Shown: piece by piece, positions 12,001 to 13,310 of the stretch
Layout of the letters: every line of letters begins with the position of its first letter
How positions within the stretch are numbered: position 1 is the first letter of the stretch
Assembly: GCA_026692885.1 (NCBI GenBank)
Contig: JAPLNJ010000108.1
Location: 1 to 13,310, forward strand
Length of the DNA stretch: 13,310 nt
Direction of reading: 5' to 3'
Origin: Planctomycetota bacterium
GTDB taxonomy: Bacteria > Planctomycetota > Planctomycetia > Pirellulales > Pirellulaceae
Translations under genes and position numbers: made by a program
Notes under the pieces: model-generated
What the model was told of the DNA's origin: nothing
What the model saw: the letters and a program-made list of their open reading frames with translations, nothing else
Databases searched by the model: none

Positions 12001-12090
12001 GGCCTCGACGGACGGCTTTCGCCAGGTAGCCTTGCGGGCCACGTTGCCACGGCTCTTGTTCTTGTTACGCGGTTTTCGTCTGATAATCAT
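1..12090 (-). CDS. Giant mosaic surface/secreted protein with embedded metzincin protease (3' end outside window)
   Basis: One uninterrupted frame of 4030 codons; I translated all of it and met no stop. The start is fixed well: an in-frame TAG lies at 12100-12102, the ATG at 12088-12090 is the first start codon after it, and AGGAA (12097-12101) sits 6 nt upstream as a Shine-Dalgarno. Domains in order: basic leader with LEQRQLLA (31-38), beta-propeller (40-257), Ig-like domains (264-366, 370-850, 851-1052), PPC (1062-1192), metzincin (1265-1410), PPC (1411-1630), beta-helix (1640-2556), two PPC-like domains (2562-2735, 2775-2955), second propeller (3000-3500), FTIRVD repeats (3397-3862) and further modules to 4030. 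Several of these are split by inserted modules listed separately. I found only one cysteine (C2125) and no transmembrane segment. This composition fits the very large extracellular proteins of planctomycetes; a role in adhesion, matrix or envelope is inference. The C-terminus is not visible, so any sorting or anchoring signal there is unknown. No partner gene is visible in the window. Confidence 0.95.
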   Translation of the reverse strand, partial: MIIRRKPRNKNKSRGNVARKATWRKPSVEALEQRQLLAQLLGLAWNDQNLYDINQATGAVSNPRPTGFFTSSGLASDRATGDLYTVFQNSTLYKLDRATGASTRIGNLGLALGMIEGDLNFQPGTDVLYGLSGNNQLFTVNTTTGAATVLGNVGPGSSPDPSGLAFDNNGTLYALVGSPTVPPMELLTLNPATGAVLSRVTTNIPVTVEWVTGMDVDPDTGTMYVSRGPNLYTLNTATGISTVVGPSLTPTTGLTFVRSGLPAPTVIGVNPPPGATIASSSVNVDITFSETVTGVDATDMVLTGTAAGSAVVGVPTNLNGNTWRFPISGLAVGTLNVSLAPDPKDIQDLSGNNLAPLTWQYSTLLAIGPQLVTVLPNAGAFLVDGQVRTEAPRELTLRFSPGQTIDANTLGSPSAQGGIVVTRAGGDNQFEVGSVYSDFNTGGAVVLQFDALRLGAGGNGILLNFTKDPALAVGAPPMVSANVTTNVINVTLNANPASPTLALELVNVLNNDAYAATLIHASIRSGSEIADIATPVINYSPLTTAGANAAFNSTNFNVSPLVTLSDFNTGGAVVLRFDALPSGAGGKGILLNFTKDPALAVNAPPKVSVNMATNVIDVTLNANPASPTPALSLVNVLNSDAKAGTLLHASIQSGSPTADIATPAINYSPLTIGPLEVLFQAVNPGTMGNGITVAFKKADLGPTGNPTVSVSAPVTNPATPVTVTVTLNTNPGNRTTALGLVTALNNDVAARLVVRASLPLGNGGADITTPQVINPVVLGGADDVSLLPGYIGINGSNTNEVTYRFAQTLPDDLYRIEVYGTGPGTILRNGSGAAFNNGLDSRLSFELDLGPQVTSVVPQPVLRDKLITIGAVSSLRDSDRIFLTAGGNPVVLEFENTAIGNGVLAGNIAVPFNAGKTATEITASIAAAIPGLVLGATASSSGNQVTIKGSAHNPVATVLTALGGSASPLVVTDGGLTQWLDTVTVYFNNDPLEATTAENPAFYHLIDTKGTAVTADDTILLPQTVTYSAAQNRATLKFAANLPSATYQLQIGTSQELDSPLAAALQLGTLYLTTNFSTTQFLGGSATGGFNDVDLYQFQLASSNTITVTATPDASLNSYIRLFDLSGTPIVGGTFTDEVAGVAETFTSGTLLPGTYYVGISSSGNNTYDPKDITTFVDGSTSGSYRLDIGTLAALDLTNDNNSSYATATALGTLGAAGANIASDIVPQPGLIPAPPGDDTPGHRDIPVESHGAGTSDPVSPPAITPYQYNFADVYGVDPQGNILHNQITAGQKQLTRYIFELVGHYVGMQFEETASSGLQVVTGDIRAVAPTYPTSIGGIAGGGMVVINAIGTGGSDNTYSGGWMGIALHEIGHAIGLGHDYDLGAVMGGGNQAETPWSDYDLEHLANLHPSFSTDIDLYRFDVTTAGHVTADVTAERRTPNLSTLDAALTLFRDPYATAESDFSTGGVVSLKLTAVNAGVFGNDVRLIVQNVDAGGASLPTVSVSGHAITLTINSNPGNETTAQQAIDALNNDPFAKLLVQATLASGSGTTVISGILTGSVISLSGGNREIIARNDDYNGLDPFLGVDLTPGTYYVGVTAKGNLNYDPTVSDTGYGGQSDGVYSLQLGFSAAAVSSIVDADNPSLAPTALDGDADGHPGGVFKYWFETGNTIFVDKLAASIPAAQQDGSLTKPFSTIAAASLKAASRIVVPVNGAAGIQDGDYFTINDASNPARFFEFDTAGNGVIGTNKAIAIDPTDTPALVATKIAAAINAERTAGSILTAALATGDHVDLTNAWRLDVSNSPGLLRAQNILRIEGNGGTDSNASTLNDALPYLIGVDNVGVPLADGIAFDVPQGVTVMIDAGAVLKLQSANLDAGTPALGANRQNGAVQLLGTPTSHVYLTSFRNDLLGGDSDGASPGASPGQWGGVVYRHDSDMNLVGTPTLGQEVYLNAAYQADVSYGGGKVNVAGNLDVYSSLHIVSQRPAIAFNQITYSADAAISADPDSFNDANGRLGPDVHGNVITSNSINGLFVRIKTLFGVPIDKLSVNARFKSTDITYVIAENLQLVGNAGGSIVNNEIQQLNVLGNPTAGEFTINGTGVVWNATAATIQTTLEGQFGVGCAKVTGGPLPQAPVVIEYINQAGSQNRAPLLIGYVDLIGGAVVTVTTVEGGANTARPGGRLLVDPGVVVKLSGARIEGERGSANLIAEGTAVDPVIFTSLKDDRYGGPGGTFDTSSDGYNTVAANRPQPGDWGGLEFQVGSRLSIDHAYLAYAGGQSPVEGGTGSFNAIELHEAIGRIANTTFENNANGSGAGGPDGKRSDRESNDAAVIFVRGAQPVIVNNVFHNNSGATLSIDPNALKAINVVDPGRATGSLEDFPQFANNQGPLVRLNRLANDSNLGAILGMKVRAGVVDTSTVWDDTDIVHVLAGGQITDDKFHILGGIRLQSAPDASLVMKLGTGAGFAIGSSSVDLLEVFDRIGASMQIVGAPGFPVILTSLKDDSVGASLDPAGFPQTDTNGDATVSTPAPGDWGEVLFDKYANDTNLAVVIETEQPLTGGVDINATPTTAQSLGDLAPDLKSDNENRRGGFEVHGHISSDAPSDVDVYSFTADAGTEVWLDIDKTDPALDTILELVDSSGVVLARSQSDSVLTTISVNALDMVKAPEFGGDFYATTMREGGMRLALPGAAGSSHSYYVRVRSNPASTNQADVTNLTDLKGGLTSGEYQLQIRLQQRDQQPGVGVKLADIRYATNGIHVMGLPYHSPLTSEGAETSADAQNMNGAIPLGNVLTSDRGSVSAGGTMSSAADVDWYTFVLDYQQIQVIAGVSGGGKTWATVIDLDWADGLTRPDTTIALYDANHRLIYMGRASNVPDDQPALGQGQDVKDLTRGSVGTQDPFIGTAQLPASPAAGAAGTRYYLAVVNNQQLPTALDAQFVSGSANTLARLEPVTSLNRVAEDHFGFTGYDSNGAPILPYGTFYDQVPSVLPPDPATPLVDISNETTLATNVVPLMFQDVVLFGQRTNSLSTYDPLTGKLATTINPDLGLNGPPTNTLQDVVMRSDGKLYSYQRIDTNNNTNTNNGTAGRLVTLDTGTGAITTVGNDNIPSGSPPSNTATSAPGGNNFEQVTNTDDVDALTFRRNNTNDYNLYYSVRENGASATATGATTYNSKLYRGRPDSGDATLGGGYGIMGDMQLTGTEPAVGQRTFFEGTNNGTISFQTRAQGTQGNNVQLILSLTPGGTQVTSAANGVVRVDVNYNFGGPAATTSIQTVVDTINAHRGAQQILTAVVSGGNAGTLVTGGAVIAAANGTDDASKNRIQGNVTGLAFGSFTGGTLYGVTSGEGVTGRGGQLISIDIGNGTAKIIRDFSAAGVGTGAGSGFQGLSLGPQNVPIVVGKLATAIDAVATTFTLTTVNTLPAGVFDLLIDEELMSATATGASTVSVVRTATVATSHLVGAAASVPGYFAHTLFAVTQDGRLLAIDPTTGNGIVAFYSNDQVQTLSVLGNQTTLSAPITAAATTIRVVDASIFATPTPFDIEIGGELLTVTAVDTVLNQLTVGTRGIDGTAPAAHVAGDGVFQKSGYFTLSFDNGSTVSTTAPLAFNAPGAVSLDEIQTVDDVSYGGTYTLDFVNNLYRTTSLAADLTVAATTLTVQNGVAFPIASVANPFVIRVDAEDMLVQGHAAGTNTFTSVLRGYHGTTVAFHNGDITTGTLVAPATVFEVLTTTLTGAVAAMPSTTLSAGISSIVTTINVASGAVFPATPFTIRVDSEEMQVTAVVANQLTVTRGTNGAPGAHGQYTPVTQINATVSVLDVTSFPVVPFTIRVDNEDLRVTAVPSGTSFTVLRGYNSTSATVSHAVGATVYRVETTGPLLSTATASQVASALNSLASITLSGGGAVTGTFGPTGTPGTPAAVTFSGGNLGRRDLLPLRGDNSNLVGDETQRLTLSANTTSGQFRLQFNGNQTNLLDWNTDNLTVQAALEGLPLIGTGNVQVTGGPFPVAPMTVAFTGFLQDQDVAQIGILDVSLRNNEQ
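10..279 (-). repeat. Guest module family 3, copy c (residues 3938-4027)
   Basis: DETQRLTLSANTTSGQFRLQ, FNGNQTNLLDWNTDNLTVQA, ALEGLPLIGTGNVQVTGGPF, VAPMTVAFTGF. It lines up strand for strand with residues 2080-2175 (VTGGPxPxAP kept). It reaches nearly to the window edge, so its last strand may continue outside. Confidence 0.7.
505..690 (-). repeat. FTIRVD module, unit 5 (residues 3801-3862)
   Basis: TQINATVSVLDVTSFPVVPF, TIRVDNEDLRVTAVPSGTSF, TVLRGYNSTSATVSHAVGA. It follows unit 4 directly, but its first strand is shortened. Confidence 0.8.
691..888 (-). repeat. FTIRVD module, unit 4 (residues 3735-3800)
   Basis: STTLSAGISSIVTTINVASG, FPATPFTIRVDSEEMQVTAV, NQLTVTRGTNGAPGAHGQ. Its DNA near 784-803 is almost the same as that of unit 5 near 612-631, with more than 20 identical bases in a row around the IRVD codons, so units 4 and 5 are probably the most recently related pair. 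Confidence 0.8.
955..1185 (-). repeat. FTIRVD module, unit 3 (residues 3636-3712)
   Basis: TTSLAADLTVAATTLTVQNG, NPFVIRVDAEDMLVQGHAAG, TSVLRGYHGTTVAFHNGD. It is longer than the other units through extra residues before 'NPFVIRVD' (PIASVA). Confidence 0.7.
1357..1569 (-). repeat. FTIRVD module, unit 2 (residues 3508-3578)
   Basis: TTLSAPITAAATTIRVVDAS, PTPFDIEIGGELLTVTAVD, NQLTVGTRGIDGTAPAAHVA. It lies between 'DQVQTLSVLGN' (3496-3506) and 'SGYFTLSFDNGSTVSTTAPL' (3581-3600), which read like the separated beginning and middle of a family 3 module. Confidence 0.75.
1708..1902 (-). repeat. FTIRVD module, unit 1 (residues 3397-3461)
   Basis: KLATAIDAVATTFTLTTVNT, LPAGVFDLLIDEELMSATAT, then VVRTATVATSHLVGAA. 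Consensus over five units: 't.L.a.It...Tti.V.....FPa.PFtIrvD.E.m.VTav....tVtRG..gt.aahaaGa.v'. Similar modules occur in phage baseplate or tail proteins and in large surface proteins (from memory). Confidence 0.65.
2158..2493 (-). repeat. Guest module family 1-like, copy e, inside propeller 2 (residues 3200-3311)
   Basis: It reads GTISFQTRAQGTQGNNVQLI, VVRVDVNYNFGGPAATTSIQ, TVVDTINAHRGAQQILTAVV and SGGNAGTLVTGG. The order of a strand rich in 'isf.trA.GtqGNnv.l.l', a polar strand, a 'TTs...vvdtIna' helix and 'aqqiLtA.v.sG....' follows copies a-d, with low identity. Flanks are YGIMGDMQLTG and NRIQGNVTGLAFG. Confidence 0.5.
3226..3768 (-). other. PPC-like domain 4
   Basis: Residues 2775-2955: ETSADAQNMNGAIPLGN, SSAADVDWYTFVLDYQQIQ, PDTTIALYDANHRLIYMG, RYYLAVVNNQQLP. 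The 'aDvDwYtF', 'ttiALYDanhrLIy.Gr.s' and 'RYYlAVvnN' strands again fit the PPC fold. Together with domain 3 it links the beta-helix to the second propeller. Confidence 0.6.
3886..4407 (-). other. PPC-like domain 3
   Basis: Residues 2562-2735: DINATPTTAQSLGDLAP, SDAPSDVDVYSFTADAGTEV, DTILELVDSSGVVLARS, SHSYYVRVRS, LTSGEYQLQIRLQ. It shows the PPC order of strands with a long insertion before the 'YYVRV' strand (FYATTMREGGMRLALPGAAG). Confidence 0.65.
5566..5853 (-). repeat. Guest module family 3, copy a, inside the beta-helix (residues 2080-2175)
   Basis: It reads NEIQQLNVLGNPTAGEFTIN, then WNATAATIQTTLEGQFGVG, then KVTGGPLPQAPVVIEY. The order 'nEiQ.l.l.g.ptaG.F.l..nG', 'wNaTAatvQaaLegl..iG.gnv.VTGGP.P.aPv...F' recurs at residues 3938-4027. 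It carries C2125, the only cysteine I found in the protein. The host resumes with RPGGRLLVDPGVVVKLSGA. Confidence 0.7.
6661..6972 (-). repeat. Guest module family 2, copy b, inside the beta-helix cap (residues 1707-1810)
   Basis: The core is GIQDGDYFTINDASNPARFF, then DTAGNGVIGTNKAIAIDPTD, then ALVATKIAAAINAE. It resembles residues 865-974. The host on either side reads 'DGSLTKPFSTIAAASLKAA' and 'AQNILRIEGNGGTDSN', which without the insert would be the usual start of such a helix ('DGSl..Pf.tI..A...A..gdilRivGNGGTD'). Confidence 0.65.
7201..7860 (-). other. PPC domain 2, split by a family 1 guest
   Basis: The first half, residues 1411-1461 (STDIDLYRFDVTTAGHV, STLDAALTLFRD), and the second half, 1570-1630 (REIIARNDDYNGLDPFLGV, LTPGTYYVGVTAKGNLNYDP, SDGVYSLQLGF), join into a complete PPC domain. 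In uninterrupted PPC domains the strand 'LTLFr..g' is followed within a few residues by 'e.iArNDDy.g.Ds.l...L.PGTYYV'. Here 108 residues intervene. Confidence 0.8.
7384..7707 (-). repeat. Guest module family 1, copy d, inside a PPC domain (residues 1462-1569)
   Basis: It starts SDFSTGGVVSLKLTAVNAGV, continues VSGHAITLTINSNPGNETTAQQAIDALNND and ends with SGSGTTVISG. Both the 'SDFxTGG' start and the 'NPGN.TTA...i.ALNND' helix match copies a-c, about 700-1000 residues away. It lies between two halves of one PPC fold. Confidence 0.8.
7861..8298 (-). other. Metzincin/matrixin-type zinc metalloprotease domain
   Basis: Residues 1265-1410 form the catalytic domain. An N-terminal part, 'YNFADVYGVDPQGN' then 'QKQLTRYIFELVGHYVGMQF', leads to the zinc motif HEIGHAIGLGH, with ligands H1370, H1374 and H1380, catalytic E1371 and G1377. 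The Met-turn methionine is M1388 in LGAVMGG. All catalytic residues are present, so an active endopeptidase is expected, probably working outside the cytoplasm. It is bracketed by PPC domains, the usual companions of such proteases. I see no obvious cysteine-switch propeptide, and C2125 lies far away. Confidence 0.9.
8515..8907 (-). other. PPC (pre-peptidase C-terminal) domain 1
   Basis: Residues 1062-1192: GGFNDVDLYQFQLASSNTI, LNSYIRLFDLSGTPIVGG, LLPGTYYVGISSSGNNTYDP, GSYRLDIG. The 'D.D.Y.F', 'l.LFd..G', 'L.PGTYYVGiS..GN..Ydp' sequence of strands is diagnostic of the PPC beta-sandwich that flanks many secreted bacterial proteases. It stands immediately before the metalloprotease domain. Confidence 0.85.
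8935..9540 (-). other. Third Ig-like domain, split by a family 2 guest
   Basis: Residues 851-864 (PQVTSVVPQPVLRD) and 975-1052 (LTQWLDTVTVYFNNDPL, ENPAFYHLIDTKG, VTYSAAQNRATLKF, LPSATYQLQIG) together look like one Ig-like domain of the type 'VVPQPV....L.q..d.I.VyFNnDpL...sAenPaFYqLi.T.GT......D'. The 110 residues between them (865-974) are a separate module. Confidence 0.6.
9169..9498 (-). repeat. Guest module family 2, copy a (residues 865-974)
   Basis: The core is 'LRDSDRIFLTAGGNPVVLEF', then 'GNGVLAGNIAVPFNAGKTATEITASIAAAI', then 'ASSSGNQVTIKGS'. The same order (x-DGD-x-F-x-I-N, N-P-x-x-F-E-F, G-N-G-V, I-x-x-x-x-x-x-T-A-x-x-I-A-A-A-I-x) recurs at residues 1718-1775. No named family is recognised. 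Confidence 0.65.
9775..10077 (-). repeat. Guest module family 1, copy c, divergent (residues 672-772)
   Basis: It keeps the skeleton of copies a and b: LEVLFQAVNPGTMGNGITVAF, then VTVTLNTNPGNRTTALGLVTALNND, then ASLPLGNGGADITTPQ. Direct identity to a and b is much lower, so it is an older copy. It follows copy b without a linker. Confidence 0.7.
10078..10398 (-). repeat. Guest module family 1, copy b (residues 565-671)
   Basis: It starts SDFNTGGAVVLRFDALPSGA and ends ADIATPAINYSPLT. At DNA level 10084-10399 matches 10468-10783 at a constant offset of 384 bases (128 codons) with no indel that I could see. The linker between the copies (residues 544-564, NFNVSPLVTL) restores a second 'SDFNTGG' start. 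Confidence 0.85.
10462..10782 (-). repeat. Guest module family 1, copy a (residues 437-543)
   Basis: The module starts SDFNTGGAVVLQFDALRLGA and ends IADIATPVINYSPLT, 107 residues. It contains strands, then 'VTLNANPASPTLALELVNVLNNDA', which looks like a strand followed by one amphipathic helix, then closing strands. It is 81% identical (87 of 107 by my count) to copy b, 128 codons further on. I do not recognise a named family. Confidence 0.85.
10993..11301 (-). other. Bacterial Ig-like domain (SwmB/Big type)
   Basis: Residues 264-366 run PTVIGVNPPPGATI, VNVDITFSETVTGVDATDMVLTG and end LAPDPKDIQDLSGNNLAPLTW. The 'ItFSEtVtGvdatDmvLtG' strand and the closing 'DlsGNnla' are typical of Ig-like modules found in bacterial surface proteins. 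It follows the propeller directly and precedes a second, interrupted Ig-like domain. Confidence 0.7.
11320..11973 (-). other. N-terminal beta-propeller domain (five visible repeats)
   Basis: Residues 40-257 hold recurring strand patterns: LYDINQATGAV, LYKLDRATGAS, LFTVNTTTGAA, LLTLNPATGAV and LYTLNTATGIS, each followed about 20-30 residues later by a 'GLA.D...LY' strand. This is the pattern of a PQQ/NHL-like propeller in which every blade ends in a turn of the type D/N-x-x-TG. Such domains bind proteins or glycans or act as scaffolds in surface proteins; the ligand cannot be told. Confidence 0.7.
11977..12090 (-). other. N-terminal basic leader with LEPR-XLL type motif
   Basis: Residues 1-38 are strongly basic (MIIRRKPRNKNK, later RKATWRK) and end in VEALEQRQLLA, with LEQRQLLA at residues 31-38. 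There is no long hydrophobic core of a classical Sec signal peptide. Large planctomycete surface proteins often carry this short 'LEPRxLLA'-like motif just ahead of the first folded domain, annotated as the LEPR-XLL domain. The Gln in place of Pro at the third position is a variant. That the motif directs export is a hypothesis rather than something the sequence proves. Confidence 0.75.
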
Positions 12091-12096
12091 GAACCG

Positions 12097-12101
12097 TTCC
12101 T
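12097..12101 (-). promoter_or_regulatory. Ribosome binding site of the giant gene
   Basis: AGGAA on the minus strand, 6 nt upstream of the ATG. The in-frame TAG at 12100-12102 overlaps it, so translation of the frame cannot begin further upstream. Confidence 0.7.
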
Positions 12102-12156
12102 AGGTTAGAACCGAAGAAAGCCAGGGAAACGCGTCGGGGACGCCGCGCTGCGGGAG

Positions 12157-12184
12157 AGTATAGCGGAATACGAGTTCTTGTCAC
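12157..12184 (-). promoter_or_regulatory. Probable sigma-70-type promoter of the giant gene
   Basis: On the minus strand, GTGACA (12179-12184) as -35 box and TATACT (12157-12162) as -10 box are 16 bp apart, each one base off consensus. Transcription would start near 12150, giving a leader of about 60 nt that contains a small hairpin (GCGTC, 3-nt loop, GACGC, 12131-12143). Planctomycete promoters are less well defined, so this is a plausible candidate only. Confidence 0.4.
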
Positions 12185-12513
12185 TGGTTTTGCGATAAGT
12201 TTGCAAGTCGGCTTGTTCCCCGAAAAAACGCCTTCTCGAACATCCCACGGCATCGGAACACAAGGCTCCGTAAAGACTCGAAGTCTCCCGAATGAATCCT
12301 CGCCAATCCAACACATTCGGCGGTTGATCGCACCTTTGTGCAGAGAGTCCACCAGATAATACACCGACACCTTGGACGATAGACGCTTGAAGCCTGGGCC
12401 TTGTTCCGAAAATCACGTAAACGGATCTTTGATTACGCTTAGGTAAAATGAGTTAAATACGTCAAGTCAAAACGTGGGCACTTTAGGGGCTTTAGAGCGG
12501 CTATTTGATTTCA
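12185..12513. other. Intergenic stretch without a supported gene
   Basis: Short open frames on the minus strand run through here and into the 5' end of the giant gene, but they are cysteine- and arginine-rich, lack good ribosome binding sites and resemble nothing I know. An AT-rich patch lies at 12424-12472 (TTGACG-like on the minus strand) without a convincing -10 box. I see nothing else. Confidence 0.6.
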
Positions 12514-12559
12514 TCCTCGGCTTTGATCGTGAGGTTGCGCAAAACGCTAGCAGCGGATC

Positions 12560-12625
12560 ATCGTAAACGCGACGCGTCAGCGAGGAAAACGCCTCTCTTC
12601 CTCGCTGACGCGTTGCGTTTACGAT
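12560..12625. repeat. Long near-perfect palindrome, 28-bp stem and 10-nt loop
   Basis: The left arm 12560-12587 and right arm 12598-12625 are complementary over 28 bp, with one mismatch that would be a G-U pair in RNA transcribed from the plus strand. The centre reads GTCAGCGAGGAA / TTCCTCGCTGAC. No gene ends just before it and no U-run follows, so a REP-like intergenic repeat is more likely than a terminator. Confidence 0.85.
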
Positions 12626-12641
12626 CGGCCGAAAAACAACT

Positions 12642-12682
12642 CCCTCGCCCAGGTACTCCGGGGAGAGGGTTGGGGTGAGGGG
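12642..12682. repeat. REP-like element with CCCTC/GAGGG arms
   Basis: CCCTCGCCC, AGGTACTCC and GGGGAGAGGG form an imperfect palindrome followed by TTGGGGTGAGGGG. Read on the minus strand it gives the peptide PLTPTLSPEYLGEG, a pattern I know as the spurious translation of widespread intergenic repeats ('PLTPTLSPxGRGE'). The 88-residue open frame crossing it is therefore not a gene. Confidence 0.7.
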
Positions 12683-12753
12683 CAAAAGGGCCAATGCCGA
12701 AGTTATTCTTCGAATGTTCCTTACGATGCGCAACCTTATGATCTAGGCCTTCG

Positions 12754-12777
12754 TCCTCGGCTTTAATCGTAAGGCTG
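12754..12777. repeat. Short direct repeat, partner of 12514-12537
   Basis: This 24-bp segment (starting TCCTCGGCTTT) matches 12514-12537 at 21 of 24 positions. It lies just outside the possible miniature element, while the partner overlaps its left end. Confidence 0.6.
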
Positions 12778-13009
12778 AGATCAAGGCGTTCGTCCCCCGG
12801 GCCTTGGCGGGAATATTGCGCACGACCCAGGTCACGCCGACTCCCGACGTCCAGTCGGATGAGACGGAACCGATTCTGCTCGCCACACGAGATTAGAGCG
12901 CAATGGTCTTCAACGAGTACTCACTCCCCTGCGAGAAATCGGTGGGTAATGAGTGGACGCTTGACGTGCCCGGCGGTTGGACCAGGCCACTTTGCTGCGA
13001 ACGCCTCAG
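12778..13009. other. Intergenic stretch without a supported gene
   Basis: Open frames on both strands overlap here (about 70 and 92 codons), with no recognisable domain and no good ribosome binding site. A degenerate direct repeat of the sequence at 12741-12760 is found at 12780-12800 (ATCAAGGCGTTCGTCCC). Nothing else is seen. Confidence 0.5.
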
Positions 13010-13033
13010 GAATCGGGGCGTGCCACCCGATTC
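13010..13033. terminator. Hairpin just downstream of the PIN-domain remnant
   Basis: GAATCGGG (13010-13017), an 8-nt loop and CCCGATTC (13026-13033) form an 8-bp stem. It begins one base past the TAA of the PIN remnant on the minus strand. No U-run follows, so terminator activity is doubtful. Confidence 0.3.
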
Positions 13034-13034
13034 G

Positions 13035-13148
13035 TTATAGCGAAAAACGCCTGAGGTTCGGAACCAAGTCGAAGTGGGGATCGCTGCTGAAGACTTGCAA
13101 GTCACGCTTGAGAGCCACGGTGGCCAGGCCGGCGTGATCCGCTACTCC
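13035..13148 (-). pseudogene. Remnant of a PIN-domain (VapC-like) toxin gene, C-terminal end only
   Basis: On the minus strand, in a frame ending with TAA at 13035-13037, the sequence reads ADHAGLATVALKRDLQVF, then SSDPHFDLVPNLRRFSL. This matches the last third of VapC-type PIN ribonucleases: the third acidic residue in 'aDh..lAt.Al.rdl.v' (D at 13137-13139), and the fourth in the 's.D.hFd.vp.Lr' strand. VapC toxins cleave RNA and are normally held by a VapB antitoxin. Upstream of about 13148 the similarity ends, and an in-frame TGA stands at 13173-13175 inside a REP-like repeat. The N-terminal acidic residues and any antitoxin gene are missing, so it cannot make a working toxin. Recognition is by eye. 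Confidence 0.55.
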
Positions 13149-13151
13149 TCC

Positions 13152-13268
13152 GCCCCAAAGGGGCAAAACAAATCAGCCCAGGGCAGAGCGTCGCGGCGAC
13201 AGCCGCAGAGCGCCGCCCTGGGTACGGGTTCGATTCAGCACGGTAGCCCTGAAAGGGCGAAACAAATC
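13152..13268. repeat. REP-like repeat cluster at the right edge
   Basis: Two 23-bp units (13152-13174 and 13246-13268) match at 19 of 23 positions, each with its own small hairpin (GCCCC-AAA-GGGGC and GCCCT-GAA-AGGGC) followed by AAACAAATC. Between them CCCAGGGC (13177-13184) pairs with GCCCTGGG (13215-13222). Similar 'GCCCTGAAAGGGC...CAGCCCAGGGC' elements are, from memory, common between genes of planctomycetes. Confidence 0.7.
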
Positions 13269-13310
13269 GGTTCATCCCGCACGCATCGTTCGTCCGATGC
13301 GGCCAAGGCT

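Larger units (their letters stand above)
12525..12743. mobile_element. Possible miniature element bounded by 17-bp inverted repeats
   Basis: GATCGTGAGGTTGCGCA (12525-12541) and the inverted copy at 12727-12743 (reverse complement GATCATAAGGTTGCGCA) match at 15 of 17 positions. They enclose 219 bp with the long palindrome and the CCCTC/GAGGG element. No open frame of a transposase and no clear target duplication are seen. It could be a MITE-like element or simply clustered REP sequences. Confidence 0.4.

Noticed and set aside
12065..12416. Two minus-strand open frames of about 100 codons upstream of the giant gene
   Set aside because: They overlap each other and one overlaps the first codons of the giant gene. 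No ribosome binding site or recognisable domain is seen.
12424..12472. Second, distal promoter for the giant gene in an AT-rich patch
   Set aside because: A TTGACG-like box is present, but no acceptable -10 box stands at the right distance.
12560..12625. Palindrome as an intrinsic terminator
   Set aside because: No gene ends nearby and no run of T follows either arm.
12467..12733. 88-codon minus-strand open frame
   Set aside because: It runs through the palindrome and the REP-like element; PLTPTLSPEYLGEG is a typical false peptide of such repeats.
12859..13137. 92-codon plus-strand open frame
   Set aside because: No domain is recognised and it lies opposite the PIN-domain remnant, which is better supported.
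13083..13300. Pair of short repeats as a CRISPR array
   Set aside because: Only two diverged units with internal palindromes and a single 71-base gap; this is a REP cluster, not a regular array.

Overview
The window is almost entirely one enormous gene. On the minus strand a single reading frame opens at an ATG at 12088-12090 and stays open for 4030 codons to the left edge, without reaching its stop. GC-rich sequence, the basic N-terminal leader with the motif LEQRQLLA, the chain of Ig-like, pre-peptidase C-terminal (PPC), beta-helix and beta-propeller domains, and the REP-type intergenic palindromes all suggest a planctomycete, probably of the Pirellulales type. That placement is inference from style, not from a marker gene.

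Layout of the giant protein, N to C (right to left on the window): basic leader (residues 1-38); a beta-propeller made of 'ATGA' type repeats (40-257); an Ig-like domain (264-366); a second Ig-like domain split by three tandem guest modules (370-850); a third Ig-like domain split by another guest (851-1052); a PPC domain (1062-1192); a complete zinc metalloprotease domain of the metzincin/matrixin type, HEIGHAIGLGH plus Met-turn (1265-1410); a second PPC domain split by a guest (1411-1630); a long beta-helix region split twice (1640-2556); two more PPC-like domains (2562-2955); a second propeller (3000-3500); and a C-terminal part rich in 'FTIRVD' repeats (3397-4030, continuing outside).

The most interesting structure is how the protein is built. 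Four families of small modules, each about 60-110 residues and present in 2-5 copies, sit inside other domains rather than between them. In the C-terminal part they seem to be nested, one guest inside another. Two neighbouring copies form a clear 384-bp in-frame direct repeat (81% identical over 107 residues by my count), so at least part of this mosaic arose by recent intragenic duplication.

The right-hand 1.2 kb (12091-13310) has no intact gene that I can support. It holds the probable promoter and ribosome binding site of the giant gene, a long palindrome (28-bp stem), a CCCTC/GAGGG REP-like element, a possible 219-bp miniature element bounded by imperfect inverted repeats, a 5'-truncated remnant of a PIN-domain (VapC-like) toxin gene, and a second REP-like cluster at the right edge.
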